A stretch of 11,572 nt of DNA, taken from contig JAUVYD010000018.1 in assembly GCA_030603265.1 (NCBI GenBank), positions 1 through 11,572 on the forward strand, read 5' to 3'. Both the position numbers and the translations under genes were made by a program. Source of the stretch: Dehalococcoidia bacterium (GTDB lineage: Bacteria > Chloroflexota > Dehalococcoidia > GIF9 > AB-539-J10). Under the pieces are notes generated by a model. It was not told the origin of the DNA. It made no database searches and was given only the letters and a program-made list of their open reading frames with translations. The stretch's first letter is position 1. Each line of letters opens with the position of its first letter. Positions 5,859 to 11,572 of the stretch are shown here, piece after piece.

Positions 5859-5900
5859 ATCCCGAAGCTTGGCTCATCGTGTTGTGGGAGTCCTTGTCCA

Positions 5901-7625
5901 TTGCTCAAGAGACTGACGATTCGCGATTTCGGCATCATCGACCGGCTCGAGTGGCTGCCTTCCGAGGGCCTCAATGTGCTCACAGGGGAGACCGGCGCCG
6001 GCAAGTCGCTTGTCCTTGACGCTCTCGATGTGCTTCTCGGTCGGCGAGTCGGCCAGGAGGTAGTGCGGACGGGGACGGATGGGGCTGTCATTGAAGCCCT
6101 GGTCGCAACTCACAGTGGCGGGCCGATGGCGGGTATTCTGGAAGAGGCTGGCATTGAAGGCCCGACTGTGATGCTGCGGCGTGAGGTGGAGCGGGCTGGG
6201 CGTGGGGGCGCCTCGGTGAACGGGCGAGTCGTGTCGGTTCGCACACTGCGGGAGATTTCCGGGCGCCTGTTCGATATCCACGGGCCGAATCAGCAGTTCT
6301 CCCTGCTGGATGGCCGCGAACAGCTTGTGCTGCTTGACGCCTACGGGGGGACCGATTCACTTCGTGTTGAGTTCGCGGCTATGGCGGAGCAATTGCGGCA
6401 CACGAGGAGGATGCTGGAGGCTGCCAGCTCTGATGATCGCCAGATTGCGCGCCGGCGCGACCTCCTGTCCTTCGAAATCGGAGAGATACGCAAGGCGGAC
6501 CTCAAGCGGGAAGAGGATGCGGAACTCGAGCAGGAGAGCAGGCTGCTGGCGAACGTCGAGAAGCTGCGCATGGCTGTGGGGGCTGCCTGTGACGAGCTGC
6601 ATGGTGGGGAAGACGCGCTTCCGTCCGGTACGGACAAGATTGCCCACGCACTGCAGCTTCTTCGTGAGGCCGAGGAGACGGATCCTCGTGTCGGGCCACT
6701 CGCCCGGAGCGTGGAATCCGCCCTGTATCAGCTTGAGGACGCGGCCAGAGAACTGGCGTTGCATCGCGACTCGCTGGAGTACGACCCTGCGCGTCACGAA
6801 CAGGTGGAGGCACGGCTGGACCTGATTCGGACTCTGAAGAGAAAGTATGGTGACACGATTGATGCGGTGCTCCTGTACGCGGAGAACGCGGAGAAGGAGC
6901 ACGTGGCGCTCGATTCAGGTGAGGAACAGAGGGAGCACCTGTTGGAAGAGGAGATGAAGCTGCGTGGGAGCCTGGCTGCGCTCGGGGAGAGACTCTCCGG
7001 ACTTCGCAAGGAGGCTGCCGCGACGCTATCGCGCGCGGTGGAAGATGAGCTCTCCGAACTGAACATGGACGGGACCGGATTTACGGTTTCCTTCGGGCTT
7101 GTTGAGGGGGGCGATGACCTGGTGTTGTCCGATGGAACCGGCTGCGGTTTCTCGACGCACGGGATTGACGATATCGAGTTTCTCATCCGGGCCAATCCGG
7201 GCGAGCCGTTCATGCCGCTCTCAAGGACTGCGTCCACGGGCGAGATATCGAGGCTGATGCTTGCCATCCGCTGTGCGCTGTCACGCAGCGATGTAGCTCC
7301 GACGCTTGTGTTTGATGAGATCGATGTCGGCGTCGGTGGACGCAGTGGCGAAGTCATTGGCAGAAAGCTGGCGCGGCTGGCAGAATCGCACCAGGTGATA
7401 TGCATCACCCATTTGCCACAGGTGGCTGCCTACGGTGACAGTCAGTGCAGTGTCCAGAAACAGGTCTCGGGTGAACGGACCTTCGTTCAGATGACCCCGC
7501 TCGAGGGACCGGAGCGCGAGGCTGAGTTATCTGCGATGCTGGGGAGCCTCGGCGAACCCTCGCGTGTCGGCGCGAAGGAATTGCTCTCCCGGGCCGAGGC
7601 CTGGAAGACCTCGCGCTCGGCCTAG
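5901..7625 (+). CDS. recN: DNA repair protein RecN
   Basis: SMC-like ATPase that helps hold and process broken DNA during double-strand-break repair; acts in the cytoplasm on the nucleoid. 574 residues, normal for RecN. The N-terminal half has Walker A GETGAGKS (residues 29-36), and FDIHGPNQQFSLLDGREQLV is the RecN-type region that follows. The middle (about 170-370) is charged and alanine/glutamate/leucine-rich, consistent with the coiled-coil arms. The C-terminal half has the signature STGEISRLMLAIR (about 445-457; the usual form is SGGELSR, so a T replaces the first G), Walker B TLVFDEIDVGVGG (about 469-481) and ICITHLPQVAAYGD. TTG start, with GGGAG 10 nt upstream and sequence matching the family from its first residues. 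The NTPase gene follows on the same strand after about 100 bp. Confidence 0.95.
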   Translation: MLKRLTIRDFGIIDRLEWLPSEGLNVLTGETGAGKSLVLDALDVLLGRRVGQEVVRTGTDGAVIEALVATHSGGPMAGILEEAGIEGPTVMLRREVERAGRGGASVNGRVVSVRTLREISGRLFDIHGPNQQFSLLDGREQLVLLDAYGGTDSLRVEFAAMAEQLRHTRRMLEAASSDDRQIARRRDLLSFEIGEIRKADLKREEDAELEQESRLLANVEKLRMAVGAACDELHGGEDALPSGTDKIAHALQLLREAEETDPRVGPLARSVESALYQLEDAARELALHRDSLEYDPARHEQVEARLDLIRTLKRKYGDTIDAVLLYAENAEKEHVALDSGEEQREHLLEEEMKLRGSLAALGERLSGLRKEAAATLSRAVEDELSELNMDGTGFTVSFGLVEGGDDLVLSDGTGCGFSTHGIDDIEFLIRANPGEPFMPLSRTASTGEISRLMLAIRCALSRSDVAPTLVFDEIDVGVGGRSGEVIGRKLARLAESHQVICITHLPQVAAYGDSQCSVQKQVSGERTFVQMTPLEGPEREAELSAMLGSLGEPSRVGAKELLSRAEAWKTSRSA

Positions 7626-7729
7626 TGTTTGCGCCGCAGAGCTTCTGCCCTTTGTCCCGAAGCTGAAATCCCGCCCTCAATCCTGGTGGGCGTCGGAATC
7701 GCATTTGAGTGCCGGTGGGAGTTGAGACC

Positions 7730-8269
7730 GTGCTAAGCGTGATTGTGGGTTCCATGAACAGTGCGAAGGTGGAAGCTGCGCGCCACGCGTTCGAGCGCTG
7801 CTTCGGCAGGGTGGAGGTCGTGGGTCTGGAGGTCGACAGCGCAGTTGCAGCACAGCCGGTTGGAGAAGAGTGTTTCGCGGGAGCGCGGAATCGCGCTCTG
7901 GCTGCGCGGAGCCAGGCGGCGGCGCGCTCGCTCGATGTGGATTTCTGCCTCGGAATCGAAGGGGGCCTGTTCAATCTGAGGGAGACGTGGTTTGGCGTGA
8001 GCGTCGTCTGTGTGGTCGACAGCCGTGGGAGAGAGAGCTACGGTGCCACACCGATGTTCGAGATGCCGGCTTCCGTCGTCCGGAGCGTGCTCGATGGCCG
8101 CGAATTAGGTGACATAATGGGCGAGGTCTCGGGAGAGCCGGACATACGCCGTAACTGCGGCGCCGTTGGATACCTGACGAAGGGGATGCTTACCAGGACG
8201 TCGATGTATGAAGACGGCATTCTCGCTGCGCTGGCTCCGTGCGTGAGCGAGGATATCTACGAGCGATGA
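7730..8269 (+). CDS. Inosine/xanthosine triphosphatase, DUF84 (YjjX-like)
   Basis: Nucleotide-pool housecleaning enzyme that hydrolyses non-canonical ITP/XTP to keep deaminated purines out of nucleic acids (family YjjX/DUF84). 179 residues, usual length. Family landmarks: VIVGSMNSAKVEAARHAF at the start, AQPVGEECFAGARNRA (about 41-56), LGIEGG (about 74-79), GATPMFEMP, RELGDIMGEVSGE and a late YLTKGMLTRTSMYEDGI. The GTG at 7730 is chosen because GGGAG lies 8 nt upstream and the first residues align with the family start; the in-frame GTG at 7709 would add seven residues without a ribosome site. Downstream of recN on the same strand (104-bp gap), possibly co-transcribed; no promoter or terminator is evident between them. 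Confidence 0.9.
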   Translation: MLSVIVGSMNSAKVEAARHAFERCFGRVEVVGLEVDSAVAAQPVGEECFAGARNRALAARSQAAARSLDVDFCLGIEGGLFNLRETWFGVSVVCVVDSRGRESYGATPMFEMPASVVRSVLDGRELGDIMGEVSGEPDIRRNCGAVGYLTKGMLTRTSMYEDGILAALAPCVSEDIYER

Positions 8270-8384
8270 CGTGGCCGATTCGGGTCGGCGCGGTGAGGCC
8301 GGGTGTGACGGCGATGCGGTCTACTGCAGGACTACTGCCCGTGTGTGGGCGACTTCTGAGGACCCGGGCAAGCGGATGGCTGCT

Positions 8385-9491
8385 CTATTCGTCGAACCAG
8401 GCCGAGTAGCTCTTGTCCAGCGACTTTCCATCCCGCACAACATACACCAGTAATCGTGTGTGCTCTTCCTTTCGCAGGGGCAGTGTCATGTCGACTTCTA
8501 TCGTGTCGCCGGGCTCGAGGTCGAAAGTCGCGCTTCGGGTGCCGTTCCACAGACGTCCGTTGCCGGCGTCAAAGCCGGCCAGCACAGAGCAGTCGTCTGC
8601 GGCGGCGGTACCCTGGTTCTCAACAGTGACTCGAAGCTCGTATGTGTCCTGGTGGCGCTGGCCTGTCCAGTGGTGCACCACAACCGGCCGGGGAGAGAAG
8701 TCGTAGATGTAGGCGAGCTGGCCTTCGTACTCCTCGGGCACCATGCCGATCCGGCCTGCCTCGCCGGTGGTCTCGAGGTAGAAGTAGTGATTGTCCCTAT
8801 AGGGATAGTAGGTGCCGCAGAACTTATCTCCCTCCAGCACTCCCAGCGCAATATGAGCAGGCAGCCTGACGAGGACCACGTCGTAGTCGAGCGCCACCAT
8901 TATCTTTCCGAGCAGTATTGCCGTGTCCTCGCAGTCTCCTCCATCCTCCACAAGAGTCTCGATAGGATATCGCGCGTAGTCGTCGAATCCCGTCGTCTCC
9001 TCATCCGTCGTATAGGCGAGGCATTGCACAAAGGTAGCGATGAAGTGGATTGTCTCGTATTCGTCCAGACCCAGCGTCTCAGCCTGGTCCGCCAGCGTGT
9101 GAGAGAGATCGTCGATTATCTCCCTGTCGTGCTCGTCGGTTGCGTACACCGAGTAGGCCTTCGTCCGGGGTCTGGGCTTCGACTTGTAGTGCTCGTACAA
9201 GCTGGTTGGTATCTGCGCAGACCATTTCCACGTGATGTCAGGGAAGCGCCAGTACGACCAGCCGAACGACTTCTCGATGAATTCCGTGCCCCCCGGCGCC
9301 TGCTGTGTCACAGCGGCGGTGGGTGGCTTAATGACCTCACCTGCTGGTGCCGGTGGGGTGGTGGGCGCCGTGCTGCAGCCGGCCGGTGCGAGCAGGAGGA
9401 TGGCTGTTGCGAGGAAGACGCTGAGGCCGCGAACCGTGGCCCTCAGGCTTCGATTGCGGCGGAATCCCAGCGGCTGCTGTGTATTCTGCAA
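8385..9491 (-). CDS. Lipoprotein with transglutaminase-like domain
   Basis: Exported, probably membrane-anchored protein of 368 residues. A basic start (RRNRSLR), hydrophobic core (LSVFLATAILLLAP) and Cys39 in PAGC make a lipoprotein signal; Pro at the -3 position is unusual. A Thr/Pro-rich linker (41-70) follows. The central domain has GGDCEDTAILL with candidate nucleophile Cys187, PAHIALGV with His213 and YFYLETTG with Glu240, the order of the transglutaminase-like cysteine peptidase fold. The last about 100 residues (LRVTVENQGTAAADD...LEPGDTIEVD) resemble a CARDB/Ig-like adhesion domain. The fold may act as protease, peptidase or cross-linker on surface proteins; the substrate is unknown. 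TTG start with GAGG 5 nt upstream. It begins 31 nt after tRNA-Arg on the same strand, so it may be read from the tRNA promoter. Confidence 0.85.
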   Translation of the reverse strand: MQNTQQPLGFRRNRSLRATVRGLSVFLATAILLLAPAGCSTAPTTPPAPAGEVIKPPTAAVTQQAPGGTEFIEKSFGWSYWRFPDITWKWSAQIPTSLYEHYKSKPRPRTKAYSVYATDEHDREIIDDLSHTLADQAETLGLDEYETIHFIATFVQCLAYTTDEETTGFDDYARYPIETLVEDGGDCEDTAILLGKIMVALDYDVVLVRLPAHIALGVLEGDKFCGTYYPYRDNHYFYLETTGEAGRIGMVPEEYEGQLAYIYDFSPRPVVVHHWTGQRHQDTYELRVTVENQGTAAADDCSVLAGFDAGNGRLWNGTRSATFDLEPGDTIEVDMTLPLRKEEHTRLLVYVVRDGKSLDKSYSAWFDE

Positions 9492-9522
9492 GGAAACCTC
9501 GGAGGAGATGGTGTGGTTGAGA

Positions 9523-9599
9523 TGGCGCGCCTAGAGGGATTCGAACCCCCGACACCCGGTTCCGAAGACCGGTGCTCTTGTCCGCTGAGCTATAGGCGC
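9523..9599 (-). tRNA. tRNA-Arg (anticodon TCG)
   Basis: Cloverleaf on the minus strand: acceptor GCGCCTA/TAGGCGC with G73 and an encoded CCA (9523-9525), D arm AGCTCAGCGGACAAGAGC, anticodon stem CCGGT/ACCGG with loop CTTCGGA (anticodon TCG, reading CGA), T arm GGGGG-TTCGAAT-CCCTC. It lies 3 nt downstream of tRNA-His, so the two mature from one transcript. Confidence 0.95.
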
Positions 9600-9602
9600 T
9601 GG

Positions 9603-9676
9603 GGTGAACGGTGGGAGTTGAACCCACGATCTCCAGGGCCACAACCTGGCGCCTTAACCACTAGGCTACGCTCACC
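9603..9676 (-). tRNA. tRNA-His (anticodon GTG)
   Basis: Cloverleaf on the minus strand: acceptor GTGAGCG/CGTTCAC with the histidine-specific G-1 (9676) opposite C73 (9603), anticodon stem CCAGG/CCTGG with loop TTGTGGC (anticodon GTG), T arm GTGGG-TTCAACT-CCCAC. CCA is not encoded, unlike in its neighbour tRNA-Arg, and must be added. Confidence 0.95.
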
Positions 9677-9687
9677 ACGAGCACCCT

Positions 9688-9716
9688 ATTATAACTGCGA
9701 ATGGCATGTGTTTCAA
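9688..9716 (-). promoter_or_regulatory. Strong tRNA promoter
   Basis: On the minus strand TTGAAA (9711-9716), 17-bp spacer, TATAAT (9688-9693), starting about 5 nt before the tRNA-His 5' end. A perfect -10, five of six in the -35 and ideal spacing make it the best promoter in the window, as expected for stable RNA genes. Confidence 0.8.
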
Positions 9717-9725
9717 AGGGGCGCA

Positions 9726-9791
9726 TTCACTCATCCAAAATGTTACTAGGGGGATATGGTTCACTCAGTTAGGAATGTTACTGAGGGGGAT
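9726..9791 (+). repeat. Short imperfect tandem direct repeat
   Basis: TTCACTCA...AATGTTACTAGGGGGAT (9726-9755) recurs as TTCACTCA...AATGTTACTGAGGGGGAT (9760-9791), offset 34-36 bp. Just beyond it GGGAATTAT is repeated twice in tandem (9813-9830), running into the first 112-bp element. Not recognised; possibly debris of an insertion sequence end. Confidence 0.55.
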
Positions 9792-9830
9792 CATGCCGAG
9801 CGATGACAGGATGGGAATTATGGGAATTAT

Positions 9831-9942
9831 GGGGACACCTTACTTATATCGACGGGTCTGAAGCTGACTGAGTCCGATTCTGGGGAAAGTCGCTCGGCGG
9901 ATACGGATTGTGAACGTGAGATGAATTAAGTATGGTGTCCCC
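9831..9942 (+). mobile_element. 112-bp GGGGACACC element, copy 1
   Basis: Starts GGGGACACCTTACTTATAT and ends ATTAAGTATGGTGTCCCC: inverted ends of 9 perfect bp extending to about 18 with mismatches. About 93 percent identical by eye to copy 3 (8 differences in 112). Flanked by GAATTAT on the left and GGAATTCC on the right. It interrupts the aminotransferase gene, whose frame continues through it to a stop at 9840. It looks like a non-autonomous element mobilised by the nearby Y1 transposase. Confidence 0.8.
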
Positions 9943-10433
9943 GGAATTCCACAGTGGCAGGTCGAGATGTCAACGACCTTCACGCTCTTGTCGATTCTCT
10001 CCGCGATCGCTTTGGCCCAGTCCCCACTCTCTGGATATGGAACGGTCACCAGCGTCGCGCCAACCTCCCGGGCAGTTCTCATCCACGGCAGCACATTACT
10101 TGGGAATTCCTCGGCAATAACCAGGATACGGTCACCCGGCTGCAAGAGTGGTTCGACTGCACGAGCTGCGATGCTCACGCCGTAACTTACAGAAGGCACG
10201 ATTGCATAGCCGTCCCGGTGGCCACCAAAGATGCTCGAAGCGAGGGTGCGAATCGTCTCCGCATCTTCAAAGAAGTGCGCGGAAGTGCGCTCCCACGGGT
10301 GGCTCTTCGCTCTTGCGCCTGCAAGCAGTCTATCGGCGGATTCATTCAGTAGAGGGGAGTAGTACGCGCAGTTGAAATAGGCGATCTCGTCCGGGATGTC
10401 GAACAGGTCCCGTTGCGATGTGATGATGGACAT
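9840..10433 (-). pseudogene. Class V aminotransferase, C-terminally truncated at a repeat
   Basis: Start of a PLP-dependent fold-type I enzyme related to class V aminotransferases/cysteine desulfurases. The ATG at 10433 has GGGAGAG 4 nt upstream. About 161 residues read as enzyme: EIAYFNCAYYSPLL near the start, FGGHRDGYAIVPSVSYGVS in the cofactor-phosphate region, then LLQPGDRILVIAEEFPSNVLPW. The frame then enters 112-bp copy 1 after VVDISTCHC and ends 36 codons later in repeat-derived sequence. Complete relatives are near 380-400 residues. The PLP-binding lysine and all of the C-terminal domain are absent, and no remnant of the missing part lies on the other side of the repeat, so deletion accompanied the insertion. 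It should be inactive. A palindrome GACCGGA-CT-TCCGGCC-like sequence (10468-10483) precedes the gene. Confidence 0.8.
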
Positions 10434-10531
10434 ATAGCTCTCCCTGCTATTGGCGTATCTCGCTATTGACCGGACTTCCGGCCAGTGTGTCTGACAATAG
10501 CACGGTTGAGAGAAACGTGGGGATGAATCGT

Positions 10532-10643
10532 GGGGACACCTTGCCTGTATCGGGCAACCCGAAGCTGACGACCGCCGAACTGAGGAGAAGGCGCCTTTCA
10601 GACGCCGATTCTGAACGTGGGCTGAATTGAGTATGGTGTCCCC
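10532..10643 (+). mobile_element. 112-bp GGGGACACC element, copy 2
   Basis: Same length and ends as copies 1 and 3 (GGGGACACCTTGCCTGTAT ... TTGAGTATGGTGTCCCC), but the middle has diverged strongly and contains the palindrome AAGGCGCCTT. Its right end is 11 bp from the stop codon of the transposase gene, on the gene's 3' side. Confidence 0.8.
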
Positions 10644-10654
10644 GGAAGTGACAC

Positions 10655-11323
10655 TCATTCGTGAACGGAGGGTTTGCGGCCCGGCTTGTTGCGTCGCAGA
10701 GAGCGTCCGAGCAGGTTTTCCACTTGGTCGACAAACGTGGGTTCACCGAGAGGACGGCCTGTGCGCTCGTGTTTGCGAAGCATCGCGACCTCGTCAGATG
10801 GGGGAGTCTCACGCAGGAATTCACCCCAACCGGAACTGACAAGGTCCAGAATGGGCCCTTGATTCACAATGCCGGCTTCGCTTCCGTCCATGTGCGCTCG
10901 CGCGCTGCTCCAGCGCCACTCTGCAGGGTGGGCCACCAGTCTCGCTCGCACAGGGTTCAGTTCGACGTAGCGGAGGCAGCTCAGCAGATAGTGCTCATCC
11001 ATGACATACGAGGCGAAGCGCCCCTGCCAGAGGTGGCCGCGCCAGTCTTCGCGGAAATTGACGAGCCGTGTGTATCGACGATGCGCCTCTCCGATTGCCG
11101 ATGCCAGGGACTCCTCGCTCTCGGGAACGACGACAAGGTGAACGTGATTTGGCATGAGGCAGTAGCCCCAGATCTCAACGGCGTAGCTTGTGCACCACCT
11201 GTGGATCAGGTCGAGGTAGGATTGGTAGTCGTCATCGGAGAAGAAGGTCTGCTGCCGGCGATTGCCGCGCTGGGTGACGTGGTGAGGAAGACCGGGTGCT
11301 ACGGCTCTGGCTATCCTTGCCAC
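10655..11323 (-). CDS. REP-associated tyrosine transposase (RAYT, Y1/HUH family)
   Basis: Single-strand transposase of the IS200-like Y1 superfamily, RAYT branch (TnpA_REP). 222 residues, close to the usual RAYT length. The N-terminal MARIARAVAPGLPHHVTQRG is characteristic of the branch. The metal-binding HUH motif is His60-Val-His62 in CLMPNHVHLVVVPE. The block HYLLSCLRYVELNPVRARLV (about 111-130) carries the candidate catalytic tyrosine, Tyr119 or Tyr112, and PAEWRWSSARAH follows. GTG start at 11323 fits the family start; an in-frame stop lies 11 codons upstream and no clear ribosome site is visible, so expression may be low. It is complete and sits between 112-bp copies 2 and 3 (11 bp and 49 bp away). 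Known RAYTs recognise hairpins with a short guide such as GTAG at their 5' side. Confidence 0.9.
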   Translation of the reverse strand: MARIARAVAPGLPHHVTQRGNRRQQTFFSDDDYQSYLDLIHRWCTSYAVEIWGYCLMPNHVHLVVVPESEESLASAIGEAHRRYTRLVNFREDWRGHLWQGRFASYVMDEHYLLSCLRYVELNPVRARLVAHPAEWRWSSARAHMDGSEAGIVNQGPILDLVSSGWGEFLRETPPSDEVAMLRKHERTGRPLGEPTFVDQVENLLGRSLRRNKPGRKPSVHE

Positions 11324-11372
11324 ATAGAGGATGATGAACTTGATGGCGTGGTGATGTCAATAGATGAATTAT

Positions 11373-11484
11373 GGGGACACCTTACTTATATCGATGAATC
11401 TGAAGCTGACTGAGTCCGATTCTGGGGAAAGTCGCTCGGCGGCTGCCGATTCTGAACGTGAGGTGAATTAAGTATGGTGTCCCC
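11373..11484 (+). mobile_element. 112-bp GGGGACACC element, copy 3
   Basis: Nearly the same as copy 1, in the same orientation, with the same left flank GAATTAT and right flank GAATTCC. It lies 49 bp before the transposase start. Its right flank joins directly to a fragment of a second transposase gene. Confidence 0.82.
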
Positions 11485-11572
11485 TGAATTCCCGCAGGGA
11501 CTCCTCGCTCTCGGGAACGACGACGAGGTGAACGTGATTTGGCATGAGGCAGTAGCCCCAGATCTCAACGGC
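11468..11572 (-). pseudogene. Second RAYT transposase, 3'-truncated at copy 3 (partial)
   Basis: 11495-11572 repeats 11105-11182 of the complete transposase gene with one mismatch in 78 bp, and keeps the HUH motif (AVEIWGYCLMPNHVHLVVVP). After ESEESL the frame enters copy 3 and stops within seven or eight codons (TAA at 11468-11470). The C-terminal two thirds, including the NPVRARLV block, is missing, so this copy cannot be active as read here. The 5' part lies beyond the window. Confidence 0.85.

Noticed and set aside
7626..7729. Terminator between recN and the NTPase gene
   Set aside because: No stem followed by a T run is visible in the gap, so co-transcription is left open.
8460..9749. 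Plus-strand frame of 429 codons across the lipoprotein and both tRNAs
   Set aside because: It crosses two well-formed tRNAs and is the complement of a convincing lipoprotein gene with signal peptide and catalytic triad.
9523..9831. tRNA-targeted integrative element with attachment site
   Set aside because: The mobile elements lie on the promoter side of the tRNAs, no duplicated tRNA 3' end is seen, and no integrase is present in the window.
10434..10658. N-terminal extension of the aminotransferase frame up to 10658
   Set aside because: The extension runs through 112-bp copy 2 and into the transposase stop region; the ATG at 10433 has its own GGGAGAG and matches where the enzyme family begins.
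10661..11413. Plus-strand frame of 250 codons opposite the transposase
   Set aside because: Complement of a well-conserved RAYT gene with HUH motif; the product shows no family features.

Overview
The window is GC-rich, gene-dense bacterial DNA with both Rho-independent termination signals and TTGACG/TTGAAA-type sigma-70 promoters. Gene content (a tandem-ATPase ECF transporter, DUF2905, RecN, an inosine/xanthosine triphosphatase, a transglutaminase-fold lipoprotein) and abundant intergenic hairpins of the GTAGGGGC...GCCCCTAC kind suggest a Chloroflexota genome, perhaps Dehalococcoidia. That placement is a judgement from gene style, not a proven assignment.

Left part (1-4424, + strand): a fused double-ATPase ECF transporter subunit, cut by the window start, overlaps the gene for its membrane S component, so the two are translationally coupled. 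A 677-bp gene-free stretch follows. It holds palindromic hairpins and then a candidate promoter and long leader in front of a 14-TM DHA2-type MFS efflux pump. The pump gene runs directly into a second, larger hairpin array (about 4385-4970) that contains a 138-bp tandem duplication.

Middle (5108-8269): a self-contained transcription unit of about 310 nt has a TTGACG-N17-TAGCAT promoter, several hairpins, a 24-codon ORF with a strong Shine-Dalgarno, and a 10-bp-stem terminator with a T run. It matches no RNA family I recognise and is the best candidate for something undescribed. Next come the small membrane protein DUF2905 (- strand, apparently leaderless), then recN with a promoter rich in inverted repeats, then an ITPase-like (DUF84/YjjX) nucleotide housecleaning gene. 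RecN and the NTPase both suit genome maintenance.

Right part (8385-11572, all genes on - strand): tRNA-His(GTG) and tRNA-Arg(TCG) sit 3 nt apart behind a near-consensus promoter (TTGAAA-N17-TATAAT). They are followed 31 nt later by a secreted lipoprotein with a transglutaminase-like Cys-His-Glu triad. Beyond the tRNA promoter lies a mobile-element zone: three 112-bp copies of an element bounded by inverted GGGGACACC termini, a REP-associated tyrosine (Y1/HUH) transposase lying between two copies, a class V aminotransferase gene truncated at one copy, and a second, truncated transposase fused to another copy and leaving the window.

Two different repeat families therefore share the window with a single complete RAYT-type transposase. 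Whether that enzyme moves the 112-bp elements, the GTAG-hairpins, or both is the main open question on the mobile side.
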